Shown: positions 40,253 to 49,456, counted from the first letter of the stretch. The stretch is DNA of 64,000 nucleotides from SFFI01 sp964398655 (GCA_964398655.1 CAYNNG010000002.1:1-64000); one strand, 5' to 3'. Notes: generated from the sequence alone by a model not told the origin. Made by a program: numbers and translations.

Positions 40253-41956
40253 ATGGAGGATAAGAGCTTGGCCATGCTAGCGGATATTCCCCGCTTTAGC
40301 GACTTGAGTTTTGCCCCCTGCCCAGAGGCAGAGCTGGTTCAGCTCACGTCAGACATCCAAGCTCTTATTTCTCAGGAGAGGGGAGCAGAACAGGCTGCCC
40401 GCAGTCTCTTATCCTTTCAGCAAATTCTTTTAACCAAGCAAAGTCAGGTGAATTACGCCCGCATTTGTCAGGCCTTAAAGCCCGATCAGAGGCAGGAGGC
40501 TAATAAGGTGCTGGAAGGAGCCTGCCCTAGTCTTCGCCTGGCAGAGGCCAAGGGGGCAGTCTATCGAGCCATTGCCAACTATCCTTATGAGGCCATGGAA
40601 GGTTCAGCCGAAGACATGGACCTCTGGTCCAGGGCTTGGCGCTGGTCCCGTTTTGAAGAGCTAATTCCTGTAAAAGTCTGGGATCGAGAGAATGACCTGG
40701 TTCAAGCCTTACAAGCCCTAAAACCTTCGGCCCTGAGTATATGGGAAGAGGTAAATCAGTCTGGCTTCCCGGGGGACGCTTTGATTGCCCATGATGACCG
40801 GCTGGCTTTTTTTCAAGCCTTTATCCGTAAACTGCGGAAAGATCACGCAGAAAGAACCCAGCTGTGTCTGGAGCTGCTGGCGGTCAGGGGGCAGATCGCT
40901 CAAGATACAGGCTTTGCTAATTACTCTGATTACCACGAGGCCAGGCGAGGTAAGCGGTCCTTTGGCCGCAAGGCGGAACTCAATTTTATTAAAGACTTTC
41001 GCACCCACTTTCTCCCCATCTGGCAGGAGCTGAAGGAGCTAAAAGATTACCGCTTAGGCCTCGCGGCTGAGGCCTGGTTGGATTACCCTGTTTTGTCGCA
41101 GCATGGACGAATTCCGCTGATTTCCGAAGGTCCCGAACTGAAACAACAATTTGCTTCCTCCTTAGCGGAGTTGACCGGGCATCCTCAGCACTTTCTTTTG
41201 AACCTCATTGATAAGGGCTATATCAGCTATGACAGTCTAGTTAGGGAGAGCTTAGGCACACCCTCCAGCTTGCTCATGTCTGTCCCGGCCTCCTTTTTAG
41301 CTCTGCCTTTGGACGGACGCCGGCCCCTGACGCGAAGCTTCCTGGATGCTGGCTATGCCCTGGCAGATATCTCTGCCATGCTCAACTACCACAGTCTGGG
41401 GTCCTCTAGGCAGGATGCTTACAGCAAACAGCTTTCTGCCTATTTGTTCTTAGTCCTAGCCCAGAAGGAACTGCCTGCCTTCTATGGTGAAAATGCGGAT
41501 CTGGCTTGGGATATGGAATGGGCACAGCAATTGCAGATGAGCTTTTTACGTTGCTTCTGCTATGTTTGGGAAAATCGCCTCTACCACATGCAGGGCAGGC
41601 TAAATGCTCTCCGCTTGCGTCAGGCTTTCAAGCAGACTTTGGCTAACCAGCTGGGATTCATCGGCCTCCCCACTTTTTCCGATGAGATCTTAGACCTCTT
41701 GTGGCCCTATATATTTTCCCTGAATCTGGAGGCTTATCAAGCGCTCGCGCCGGTCCTGGCTCTGGTGACGATTTTAGCGGTTCACCCGCAGCACCTCTCC
41801 AGGAGTTTGTTATCAAGCAAACTCAATAATTTCCTTCTGACCAATCCTGGAGGAGCAGTCTTAGACCGTTTAAATGAAGCGGCTCTGCCAGCACCCTTTG
41901 GCCAGGATAGTTTGAAAAAAGCCAGCTTCTCGGTTTGCGATCTTTTAGAACTTTAG
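40253..41956 (+). CDS. M3-peptidase-like protein with destroyed HExxH motif
   Basis: 567 residues. The overall pattern matches M3 oligoendopeptidase F relatives: IAQDTGFANYSDYHEARRG, a ELNFIKDFRTHFLPIWQEL helix, then a region where the zinc motif should lie. There the protein reads LTRSFLDAGYALADISAML (near residue 361), so the H-E-x-x-H pattern has become L-D-A-G-Y. It should therefore not bind catalytic zinc. Start ATG 40253 is four bases after argS and overlaps nothing; the Shine-Dalgarno is modest. A scaffold or regulatory pseudo-peptidase role is possible. The distant similarity makes the family call moderate. Confidence 0.6.
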   Translation: MEDKSLAMLADIPRFSDLSFAPCPEAELVQLTSDIQALISQERGAEQAARSLLSFQQILLTKQSQVNYARICQALKPDQRQEANKVLEGACPSLRLAEAKGAVYRAIANYPYEAMEGSAEDMDLWSRAWRWSRFEELIPVKVWDRENDLVQALQALKPSALSIWEEVNQSGFPGDALIAHDDRLAFFQAFIRKLRKDHAERTQLCLELLAVRGQIAQDTGFANYSDYHEARRGKRSFGRKAELNFIKDFRTHFLPIWQELKELKDYRLGLAAEAWLDYPVLSQHGRIPLISEGPELKQQFASSLAELTGHPQHFLLNLIDKGYISYDSLVRESLGTPSSLLMSVPASFLALPLDGRRPLTRSFLDAGYALADISAMLNYHSLGSSRQDAYSKQLSAYLFLVLAQKELPAFYGENADLAWDMEWAQQLQMSFLRCFCYVWENRLYHMQGRLNALRLRQAFKQTLANQLGFIGLPTFSDEILDLLWPYIFSLNLEAYQALAPVLALVTILAVHPQHLSRSLLSSKLNNFLLTNPGGAVLDRLNEAALPAPFGQDSLKKASFSVCDLLEL

Positions 41957-41981
41957 ACTGGAAAAGCAAGAATTCTGACTT

Positions 41982-43490
41982 ATGTTGAAACTCCCCGCAA
42001 AATTCATCACGGAAATGCAAGACCTGTGGTCCACCTATGACGCACCGGGCAAGTGGCAAGATTTTATTGAGAGCTTCCAAGAGCAGCCAACTGCGGGCTT
42101 GCTCCTGAACAAACTTAAACTGCAAAGTCTAGACGACCTGCCCTTCCCAGACCTTGAACCTGTGCCTTGGGCCAGGGCAGGTTATTTTCTTCCTCTTAAG
42201 CATAAACTTTCCGCAAGTGTGTATTACCGACAGGGACTTTTCTACCTGCAGGATCCCTCAGCTATGCTGCCCGCCGACCTAGCAGAGGCTAAACCGGGCG
42301 AGAAGGTCTTGGACCTTTGTGCTGCCCCGGGAGGTAAAGCTTTTGCGGTAACGGGCAGCCTAGAGGACCAGGGGCTGCTGTGGGCCAATGAAATCAACGA
42401 GAAGCGGGCCAGAGCCTTGAGCCGTAATGTTGAACTTGCAGGCTCTGCCCTGTGTGTGGTGTCCTGCCGCGATGCTCTGGGCTTCTCCCAGCAGTTTGTA
42501 GGCTCCGCGCCTTTTTTTGACTTGGTCTTAACGGATGTGCCCTGTACGGGTTCGGCCATGTTTAGGAAGGATCCTCGGGCCTTGCGGTCTTGGGCGCGCT
42601 ACCGTGGACCGGAGATCCTTGACCTGCAGGCAGCTATCCTTGATGAAGCGGCAAAAAATCTTCGGCCTGGCGGCCGCCTGGTGTATTCTACCTGCTCTTA
42701 CTCCTGGGCAGAGAATGAGGGACAGGTTATTAAATTCCTTGACCGCCACCCTGACTTTTATCTTGCCCCCGTTAGCCGCCCAGGGGTCAGTCCTGGTCTT
42801 GCAGACCCGGAGGGCCGTTATCCCACGACCCATGCGCTGAGAATTTGGCCGCATTTATCTCGGGGAGAAGGGCAGTTTGCTGCTCTCCTGGTCAAACAGG
42901 AAACAGGACAAGGGGAGAGGGAAGTTCCGAACCCTAGCTTTAAGGAGAGAAATCCGCGGTATGGGCGGTCAGTCTTGGACGCCTGGGAAAGCTTTAGTCA
43001 GATAAACTTAAGTGGCCGCGGAAGATTAGGTGAACTCTTAAACAGTGGAAATTTTTACTTGAGAGTACAGGAGGATAAGCTCCACCTCTTACCGGCCTTG
43101 GCTCCCATTTCCCCACATAGTTATTATTTGAAAACTGGGCTCTACCTGGGCCAAGCCAAGGGCGAGGCTGGCTCCTTAGATTTTCAGCCCAGCCAGGCCT
43201 TAGCGCAATTCGTTTCGCAAGCTGACCCTAGATGGACCCTGGAGCTTGAGGACTGCACATTGTTAAGAGCAGCGCTGCGCGGTGAGACCTTGCTTAGAGA
43301 TCAGGTATTAGCTGCCCTCGCAAGCCGAGAGGGGCGTTTATATCACGAGGGGACTTGTGCTAGAGTTGATGAGCTAAACTTGATACAAGCTGGAACCTAT
43401 GTAGCTTTGGCTTTTGAAGGCCGGATCCTCTTATGGCTCAAGCTTCAAGATCATTTCTTCAAAAATACCTACCCCAGGTCCTGGATTTAG
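41982..43490 (+). CDS. RNA m5C methyltransferase, RsmF/NOL1 family
   Basis: 502 residues. The SAM-binding LDLCAAPGGKAF and the cysteine motifs TDVPCTGSAMFRKD and YSTCSYSWAENE (both catalytic cysteines present) are clear. A C-terminal extension (about 300-500) resembles the PUA-like RNA-binding tail of RsmF/YebU proteins. It methylates cytosine C5 in rRNA; the precise position cannot be read from sequence. It lies 25 bases after the M3-like gene and 24 before rdgB. Confidence 0.9.
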   Translation: MLKLPAKFITEMQDLWSTYDAPGKWQDFIESFQEQPTAGLLLNKLKLQSLDDLPFPDLEPVPWARAGYFLPLKHKLSASVYYRQGLFYLQDPSAMLPADLAEAKPGEKVLDLCAAPGGKAFAVTGSLEDQGLLWANEINEKRARALSRNVELAGSALCVVSCRDALGFSQQFVGSAPFFDLVLTDVPCTGSAMFRKDPRALRSWARYRGPEILDLQAAILDEAAKNLRPGGRLVYSTCSYSWAENEGQVIKFLDRHPDFYLAPVSRPGVSPGLADPEGRYPTTHALRIWPHLSRGEGQFAALLVKQETGQGEREVPNPSFKERNPRYGRSVLDAWESFSQINLSGRGRLGELLNSGNFYLRVQEDKLHLLPALAPISPHSYYLKTGLYLGQAKGEAGSLDFQPSQALAQFVSQADPRWTLELEDCTLLRAALRGETLLRDQVLAALASREGRLYHEGTCARVDELNLIQAGTYVALAFEGRILLWLKLQDHFFKNTYPRSWI

Positions 43491-43514
43491 TGCCTGGTAG
43501 AAAGCAGGAAGATA

Positions 43515-44111
43515 ATGGAAATTGTCTTAGCTACCCATAACCCCGATAAGGTCAGAGAATTTCAAGAGATTCTTCAGGATCCTGATTTGAGCTTTATCAG
43601 CTTACATGAGCTGGGACTTGACGAAGATGTGGAAGAGACAGGAAAGTCTTACCAGGAGAACTCAGACCTTAAAGCCCAGGCTGCCTATGCCCAATTAAAA
43701 CGTCCCGTCTTGGCGGATGACTCAGGGCTTTCGGTTAACGCTCTAGACGGCTATCCGGGTATCTATTCGGCCCGCTTTGCAGGCGAACATACTTCCTATA
43801 AAGATAAAATTGCCCGACTCTGGCAGCTCCTAGCCCCCTTTCCGCAGGAAAGCTGGACTGCCTGCTTTTTCTGCTCGCTTTCGTATATTTCTTCATCTGG
43901 AGCGATCTATCATTATCAACGGTCGGTACCGGGACTTTTGCTGCCTGAACGCCGAGGCGACCATGGCTTCGGTTATGATCCTATCTTCTATATTCCCAGT
44001 TTGGGGAAAACTACTGCAGAATTAGAACCCCAGCAAAAACATAGCATCAGCCACCGGGGCTTAGCCCTCAGAGACTGGTACCATGACCTTAAAGCGGGTA
44101 AGTTAGTCTAG
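43515..44111 (+). CDS. rdgB: Non-canonical purine NTP pyrophosphatase RdgB/HAM1
   Basis: 198 residues. It hydrolyses ITP, dITP and XTP to monophosphates and PPi, cleaning the nucleotide pool. Motifs: IVLATHNPDKVREFQEIL at the N-terminus, ENSDLKAQAAY, PVLADDSGLSVNALDGYPGIYSAR and GFGYDPIFYIPSLGKT, then KHSISHRGLAL. GGAAG precedes ATG. Length and motifs are typical. Confidence 0.96.
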   Translation: MEIVLATHNPDKVREFQEILQDPDLSFISLHELGLDEDVEETGKSYQENSDLKAQAAYAQLKRPVLADDSGLSVNALDGYPGIYSARFAGEHTSYKDKIARLWQLLAPFPQESWTACFFCSLSYISSSGAIYHYQRSVPGLLLPERRGDHGFGYDPIFYIPSLGKTTAELEPQQKHSISHRGLALRDWYHDLKAGKLV

Positions 44112-44120
44112 GAGCCGGAG

Positions 44121-44588
44121 ATGGCAGGGAAGAGCAAAGTCAAGAAAACTAAAGCCCAGTATATTTTAGTTGCAGAAAATGCCGCCGGCGAGACTCTGCG
44201 GCGGGTAGTACGCGTCAAACGCAAGCTGGCAGACAACCCTCTGCTGTCTATAAATCAGGCTTGCAAAGAAGAGGGCATTTCACGTTCGGCTTATTATAAG
44301 TACAGGGAGCATGTCTTTGCCTATGACAGCCAGGAAGGCCAGCAACTTTTCCATTTTCGCATCTTAGCGGTCATGTCGGGCAGTTTCTTGACCCAAATGA
44401 GCCAGACCTTGGAGCCTTATGCGGAAAAAATACAACAGGCCAACCAACAACGTGTAGGGCCTAATCTTTCCCAGCTAAACTTAAGTATCTGGCTGGGAAG
44501 TGTTAAAATAGCCAAGCAGCTCCAAGAGGCCATGAGTCAAGTCCGCGGCCTGCAAGAATGTAAGCTGGACCAAGACGAAATGCGTTAG
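44121..44588 (+). CDS. ACT-domain protein, UPF0735/PheB-like
   Basis: 155 residues. It matches the PheB-like UPF0735 layout: an N-terminal AQYILVAENAAGETLRRVV strand, a helix-turn-helix-like LSINQACKEEGISRSAYYKY, then a C-terminal ACT-like fold (about 75-150, LFHFRILAVMSGSFLTQM...). ACT domains bind small ligands, often amino acids; the usual conserved glycine between the first strand and helix (GxL) is here replaced by SGSFL, and the domain seems diverged. Function unknown. It starts nine bases after rdgB with AGGAGCCGGAG upstream. Confidence 0.7.
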   Translation: MAGKSKVKKTKAQYILVAENAAGETLRRVVRVKRKLADNPLLSINQACKEEGISRSAYYKYREHVFAYDSQEGQQLFHFRILAVMSGSFLTQMSQTLEPYAEKIQQANQQRVGPNLSQLNLSIWLGSVKIAKQLQEAMSQVRGLQECKLDQDEMR

Positions 44589-44642
44589 ACCTGATTGGAG
44601 ACTGGCAGATCAATTTAACTGAGCACTAGGAAAGGAGGACTT

Positions 44643-45710
44643 ATGCGTTCCACTTGGCAGCTTAACCTAGAAGCCTTTCGCTTCTACCGCCTGAAAGAAG
44701 AAAAATTTGTCAAGTTTAGCCTCCTCCTGATCTTAGCCTTGCAGATTTTGGCACGCGTAGCGCCCGTGGGAGACCGAAACTTTTTCCCCTTTACTTACGC
44801 TTTGGAAAACCTGGGTCAGCTAAGCCCGGCGGAAATCTTTGGCCGACTCAGCCCAGGCAATTGGCTGATTATTGGGCTTCATACAGTAAGTGCTTTGCTG
44901 GCCTCTGCTTTGTCTCTGATCTATATGCAGATTTTTGTGCTGGAGCAAACCTGCTATAACGCTTTGGGTCCCAGAAGCCAGGAAGACCAAGAACTACGAG
45001 AAAATATTCGAGCTTTCCGCTTGCAAGTAAAAATCTTGCGGAGTCTGAGTCAGTCCTTAAATAAGGATTGGACTGAAGGTGGCAGCCCAGACAATTCTTC
45101 CTTAACTGAGGGCTATTATTGGCAAGAGAGTCCTCCGGATACTAGTGACCAGGATGCAGGAATTCGCGAGGAATTGCCTACTGCCGATTCCTTTAAGGTG
45201 GAAGATTTAGAAGATGCCCTCCAGGCCGCAGGATTCCCGGCCTGCCAGTTAAGTGACCCGCAAAAAGAGACCGCCCTAGGTTATGCTTGGCGCCGCTTTG
45301 CTCAAACCTTGCCCCGGCAGTTAGCATTTATGCTGCTCCTGGACCTGGCTTATGTTTTTTCTATCATGCTTTTGGGTCTGCCTTTTTATTTTTACCTTTC
45401 GGCTTTTCTGCTAGCCCCCGCACTTTTCATGCAGGGCCTGAGCTTCCGCGAAGGCATGCGCACTTCTTATAGGGAAACTAAGGGGGTAAAACTCTTTATT
45501 ATTTCGAACTACTTCGTGGTTAATCTAGTTTTCCTGCTGGCAGAAGGACTGGCCAGCTTGATTTTTGCACAGGCCTCCTACAGCCTAGGTGTCTGGCAAA
45601 GTCTGTTTTTTGCTTTGCGTTTTCTGGTTTTTGCCCGCTTTGCCGGCTTAATGTACCTGGTGGTCAGAGAGTCTGACCAGGGTGTGAGAGTAAAAATGAC
45701 CAAGTTGTGA
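44643..45710 (+). CDS. Hypothetical polytopic membrane protein
   Basis: 355 residues. There are about six hydrophobic segments: near 22-40, 75-100, and four in 225-345. Between them is a long hydrophilic region (about 100-215) with acidic stretches that should face the cytoplasm. The C-terminal set (LLLDLAYVFSIMLLGLPFYFYLSAF...) resembles DUF975-type integral proteins only weakly, so I do not assign a family. AAAGGAGG precedes ATG. It lies between the ACT gene and prfB on the same strand. Confidence 0.6.
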   Translation: MRSTWQLNLEAFRFYRLKEEKFVKFSLLLILALQILARVAPVGDRNFFPFTYALENLGQLSPAEIFGRLSPGNWLIIGLHTVSALLASALSLIYMQIFVLEQTCYNALGPRSQEDQELRENIRAFRLQVKILRSLSQSLNKDWTEGGSPDNSSLTEGYYWQESPPDTSDQDAGIREELPTADSFKVEDLEDALQAAGFPACQLSDPQKETALGYAWRRFAQTLPRQLAFMLLLDLAYVFSIMLLGLPFYFYLSAFLLAPALFMQGLSFREGMRTSYRETKGVKLFIISNYFVVNLVFLLAEGLASLIFAQASYSLGVWQSLFFALRFLVFARFAGLMYLVVRESDQGVRVKMTKL

Positions 45711-45759
45711 AGACTCGCTTTTCCTTAGCCTAGCCTGACTAAAGAAAGGAGCAAGACCC

Positions 45760-46875
45760 ATGCTTGATCTGGATAGCAAACGCCGCGAACTTGAAGACGC
45801 CCGTACAGAAATTGAAGATTTACGGTTAGCCTTGAAGCTCGACCATATGGCTGAAGAAGCCAAAGCCTTAGAAGCTGCTAGTTATAAAGAGGATTTCTGG
45901 CAGGATATTGACCACGCGAGAAAATTACAAACCGAACTCAGCAGGCTCAAGAAGAGTCTGGAAAAGTTTGCCCAAGTAGAGGCCGAGTACGAAGATCTTT
46001 TGGCCCTGCTTGACCTGATTCAAGAGGAAGATGATTTTAGCTTAGCCCCCGAACTGGAGACCCGAGAGACTGCCTGGCAGCACCAGCTTCAGGAATTGCG
46101 GTTGCAAACTTACTTCACGGATAAGCTGGATGACAGCAATGCTATTTTGACCTTACATGCAGGAGCGGGAGGAACGGAGGCTTGCGACTGGGTGAATATG
46201 CTCTTTCGCATGTATGCCCGCTGGGCGGAACATGAAGAGCTCAGCTTGGAGGTCCTGGACTCTGTGGATGGAGAAGAGGCAGGACTGAAGAGTATTACTT
46301 TTGCCATTCGGGGTGATTACGCATACGGCTTACTTAAGCATGAGATGGGAGTACACCGTCTGGTGAGAATCTCTCCCTTTGACTCCTCTGGCCGCCGCCA
46401 TACTTCCTTCGCCTCACTTGAAGTTTTGCCAGAACTAGACGATACCATTGAGGTGGATATCAGGGAAGAAGACCTGAGGATAGATTATTACCGGTCATCG
46501 GGAGCGGGCGGCCAGCATGTTAACAAAACTTCGTCTGCGGTCCGCATTACCCATATACCCACTAATATTGTAGTGGCCTGCCAAAACGAACGCTCCCAGA
46601 TCCAGAACCGAGAAATGGCCATGCGCATGCTTAAGGCTAAGCTTTATACCCTAGCGAGGCAGCAGCAATTAGCCGCCATTGACGATCTCAAGGGTGAGCA
46701 AAAGGACATAGCCTGGGGTAGCCAAATCCGTTCTTATGTGTTTTGCCCCTACACCCTCGTCAAGGACAACCGCACAGACCTGCAGACCCCGGACGTCGAA
46801 GGGGTGATGAATGGTGAGCTCAACCCCTTCATTGAGGCTATGCTGGCCTTGTCCGCTGCCGAGGGCCATAGTTAG
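45760..46875 (+). CDS. prfB: Peptide chain release factor 2, without programmed frameshift
   Basis: 371 residues in one uninterrupted frame. It reads UGA and UAA stop codons. The anticodon-like tripeptide SPF is in RISPFDSSGRRHTSF and the GGQ peptidyl-hydrolysis motif is in SSGAGGQHVNKTSSAV. Many bacterial prfB genes need +1 frameshifting at CUU UGA near codon 25; here the matching segment (LRLALKLDHMAEEA) is read straight through, so frameshift autoregulation is absent. AAAGGAG precedes ATG by nine bases. Confidence 0.95.
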   Translation: MLDLDSKRRELEDARTEIEDLRLALKLDHMAEEAKALEAASYKEDFWQDIDHARKLQTELSRLKKSLEKFAQVEAEYEDLLALLDLIQEEDDFSLAPELETRETAWQHQLQELRLQTYFTDKLDDSNAILTLHAGAGGTEACDWVNMLFRMYARWAEHEELSLEVLDSVDGEEAGLKSITFAIRGDYAYGLLKHEMGVHRLVRISPFDSSGRRHTSFASLEVLPELDDTIEVDIREEDLRIDYYRSSGAGGQHVNKTSSAVRITHIPTNIVVACQNERSQIQNREMAMRMLKAKLYTLARQQQLAAIDDLKGEQKDIAWGSQIRSYVFCPYTLVKDNRTDLQTPDVEGVMNGELNPFIEAMLALSAAEGHS

Positions 46876-46889
46876 GAGGAGGGAGAATC

Positions 46890-48107
46890 ATGACTTTAGA
46901 AGTAGGCATCTTAGGCGGATCTTTCGACCCCTTCCACTTAGGCCACCGCCGGCTCCTGGAAGCGGCACTATCCGTCGATGATTTTGATTATTTTTACCTG
47001 ATACCTACCTCATCTCCGGCCTATAAAGAGCGGGCGCTTTCGCTGTCCATCTATCGTTATGTCATGGCTCAGCTAGCCACAGAAGACTTAAACCAAGTGA
47101 AACTCTCCCGGATGGAGCTAAAGCACACAGAAGGACCAAATTACACCGTAAATACCCTAAATAAGCTTCATAAAAAGTGGGAGAAAAAAACTAAAGAGTC
47201 TGTACAATTTAAGCTGGTCCTGGGTTCTGATGCCTTGGATTATTTTGCCACTTGGTACAAACCGGAAGAAATCCTGGCCCAGGCCGACTTGCTGATTGCC
47301 TTGCGCGGCCTGGATGCTAAAGAGGAAAAATCCTACCGGAAGAAGGCCAAGGCCCTGCAAAGAGCCTATGGAGGTTCCATTGAGTTTTTCCCCATGCAGC
47401 CTTTGGAAATTTCTTCCACTGACCTACGCCAGCAATTGCTAGGAAATGAAGTCAAAAAAAAGTCCTACCAACCAGAGGTAGCGGACTTCCTGCGCCAGAA
47501 CCGCCCCTATGTTTTCTATGCAGACTTCCAGAGTCTGAAGCCAGAGACCCATGACCAGCTCCGAACCTTTGAGCAGGCTATTTGGCATAAGATGCCAGTC
47601 CGGCGCCTAGTCCACGTGGCCAATGTGGCCCTTTATGCAACACACTTAGCCTGCGTCCATGGCCTGGATGCAGATAAAGCTGCTGTGGCTGGCCTCTTGC
47701 ACGACTCTTGCAAAAACATACCCTTGCCCGACCAATACACCTATGTTAAACAATCTGGTTTTAACCATGCGGTTAACGCGGCCATTGCCCACGGTCCAGC
47801 TTCTGCCTATTGGAATAAGATGGCCTTAGGGGTTACCGATGAAGAAATTTATCATGCGGTGATGTACCATACTACAGGCCGGCCCGGCATGACTCCCTTG
47901 GAGAAAGTGATATACCTGGCAGATAAGATAGAATTCGGCCGCCCCTTCCACGATCTGGATAAAATTCGTCAGGCCGCAGAGCTTGACTTAGACGAGGCCA
48001 TGCGCCTGTGCTTGCAGGAAGTGCAGCTGGCTATGCGGCGTAATTTTACCAGTATGCACGAACTGTCTGTCAAGCTTATGCTGGAGCTCGGCATGTTCCT
48101 AGCCTAG
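46890..48107 (+). CDS. nadD: NadD-YqeK fusion: nicotinate-nucleotide adenylyltransferase with HD phosphohydrolase
   Basis: 405 residues with two domains. Residues 1-205 are NadD: LGGSFDPFHLGHRRLLEAA, the LVLGSDALDYFATWYKPEEI segment and ISSTDLRQQL (substrate and ATP sites), which adenylates nicotinate mononucleotide in NAD synthesis. Residues 206-405 are YqeK: HVANVALYATHL, AGLLHDSCK (HD), AHGPASAY and YHTTGRPGMTPLEKVIYLADKIE, the fold of Ap4A-hydrolysing HD proteins. In many Firmicutes these are separate adjacent genes; the fusion fits the known order nadD-yqeK-rsfS. Starts 15 bases after prfB with GGAGGGAG upstream. Confidence 0.93.
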   Translation: MTLEVGILGGSFDPFHLGHRRLLEAALSVDDFDYFYLIPTSSPAYKERALSLSIYRYVMAQLATEDLNQVKLSRMELKHTEGPNYTVNTLNKLHKKWEKKTKESVQFKLVLGSDALDYFATWYKPEEILAQADLLIALRGLDAKEEKSYRKKAKALQRAYGGSIEFFPMQPLEISSTDLRQQLLGNEVKKKSYQPEVADFLRQNRPYVFYADFQSLKPETHDQLRTFEQAIWHKMPVRRLVHVANVALYATHLACVHGLDADKAAVAGLLHDSCKNIPLPDQYTYVKQSGFNHAVNAAIAHGPASAYWNKMALGVTDEEIYHAVMYHTTGRPGMTPLEKVIYLADKIEFGRPFHDLDKIRQAAELDLDEAMRLCLQEVQLAMRRNFTSMHELSVKLMLELGMFLA

Positions 48108-48152
48108 TAGGCTATAATAAACAAAATTAAAATTAAGGAGATAAATAGAACA

Positions 48153-48524
48153 TTGAATTCTGCAGAACTTAGTCAAATAATTGCCGATATTCTTGATGCG
48201 AAGAAGGCAGATGATATTGCTGTCCTTGAGGTGGGACAAAAAACCACGCTCACAGAGTACTTCGTTTTGGCCTCTGCGACGACGCCTAACCATGCCAAGG
48301 CCCTAGAAGATGAGCTTACCTATAAGCTGAAGGAGAGATATGACTTATCGCCCTTGGCCGTAGAAGGACTGGAATCTGGGCGTTGGATCCTCGTGGATTA
48401 TGCTTCTGTAGTGGTCCATATTATGTGCAGGCAAGACCGTGAATTCTATGACCTAGATAAGTTTTGGACCAATAAGGAAGCTGAAAACCTGAGCCCGGAG
48501 GATCATTCTTTCCAAGAGCAATAA
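48153..48524 (+). CDS. rsfS: Ribosome silencing factor RsfS
   Basis: 123 residues. It binds L14 and blocks subunit joining under starvation. Features: IIADILDAKKADDIAVLEV, the TLTEYFVLASATTPNHAKAL loop, WILVDYASVVVHIMCRQDREFYDLDKFW, all typical. The start is a TTG at 48153, 12 bases after AAGGAG, and no ATG is available in frame. It follows nadD-yqeK as expected. Confidence 0.92.
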   Translation: MNSAELSQIIADILDAKKADDIAVLEVGQKTTLTEYFVLASATTPNHAKALEDELTYKLKERYDLSPLAVEGLESGRWILVDYASVVVHIMCRQDREFYDLDKFWTNKEAENLSPEDHSFQEQ

Positions 48525-48600
48525 TTGCGGGTGCAGTGCAAGCCATTGTTGGCTATTGTCCCTGTTCGTCGAAAGAATTTTGGCTGATAAACTTCTCTCT

Positions 48601-48623
48601 AGGGGATAATTCCCCTATGGGGA
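48601..48623 (+). promoter_or_regulatory. Alternative hairpins around the comEA start codon
   Basis: AGGGGA (48601-48606) pairs with TCCCCT (48611-48616), which is directly followed by ATG (48617); the same TCCCC can instead pair with GGGGA (48619-48623). The AGGGGA is the only Shine-Dalgarno-like sequence nearby, so the first pairing would hide it. Confidence 0.35.
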
Positions 48624-49456
48624 AGTTTTTTATCAGGAACGCACTACGTAGCTTTAAACCAGGCCAGACCAGGCGTCGGGCTGGGAGGCCTAATCCAGAG
48701 GGACCTCCGGATTCCCGACCCTACTTTTGGCCAGAAGAGGCCAACTACCCTGGTTACACTGGCCCGGCAGACCGTCGGCAGAGCCTAGAGACTACGAAAA
48801 CCCGGCAGCTCCCTTATTATGTTTTGCTGCTGGCGGTTTTTTGCTTGTTTATCCTTTTAACCGCACTGCTGCGCCGTGAAAGTGGCAGCCGCTTTACCCC
48901 GAATTGGAAAGAGATCAACCTGAGTACTGCCGAGCTGGATTCTGGTCAGGCTGCGACAGAAACACCTAGCCTAAGGGAGCCAGACCTGCCCATCTACATC
49001 TCGGGTGCTGTAAAGCATCCTGGCGTCTACTATTTAGCTCCGGGCAGCTTGCTAGTAGACTTGGTTGAGCAAGCGGGCGGCTTTACTGAGTCAGAACCTC
49101 CCCCAGACCTTAATCTTGCTGCTAGCTTGCAAGCACATGCTCACGTGCATGTGGCAGGTGCCGAGGAGCTAGCAGCTGGAGCAGGCAGCCAAGTGACTTA
49201 CCATGCTGAACTAGATGCTTCAACTATAGGTGTAGGAGAGGGCGCAGCGGGAGGACAATCTGGGCTCATTTCCCTGAACCATGCCAGCCAGGAGGAACTC
49301 GAAACCATACCTGGAATCGGGCCGAAAACAGCGCAAGCGATTCTGCGCTTAAGAGCTGACCTAGGTCGTGACCTGGTTTTGGAGGACCTCTTAACAATCC
49401 CAGGGATTAAAGAAAAACGCTATGACCAAATCAAAAGCTTTTTTTGCTTGCCATAA
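48617..49456 (+). CDS. comEA: ComEA-family DNA-binding protein
   Basis: About 279 residues from ATG 48617; a GTG at 48536 is in frame but lies in a leader without conserved content. One transmembrane helix (about 60-80) anchors an SLBB domain (about 122-180, IYISGAVKHPGVYYLAPGSL...) and C-terminal helix-hairpin-helix motifs (ASQEELETIPGIGPKTAQAI and LLTIPGIKEKRYDQIKSF). In transformable Gram-positives ComEA holds double-stranded DNA outside the cell. comEC is not adjacent here. The prepilin-peptidase-like gene at 14.7 kb is the only other competence-type gene. Confidence 0.85.
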   Translation: MGKFFIRNALRSFKPGQTRRRAGRPNPEGPPDSRPYFWPEEANYPGYTGPADRRQSLETTKTRQLPYYVLLLAVFCLFILLTALLRRESGSRFTPNWKEINLSTAELDSGQAATETPSLREPDLPIYISGAVKHPGVYYLAPGSLLVDLVEQAGGFTESEPPPDLNLAASLQAHAHVHVAGAEELAAGAGSQVTYHAELDASTIGVGEGAAGGQSGLISLNHASQEELETIPGIGPKTAQAILRLRADLGRDLVLEDLLTIPGIKEKRYDQIKSFFCLP

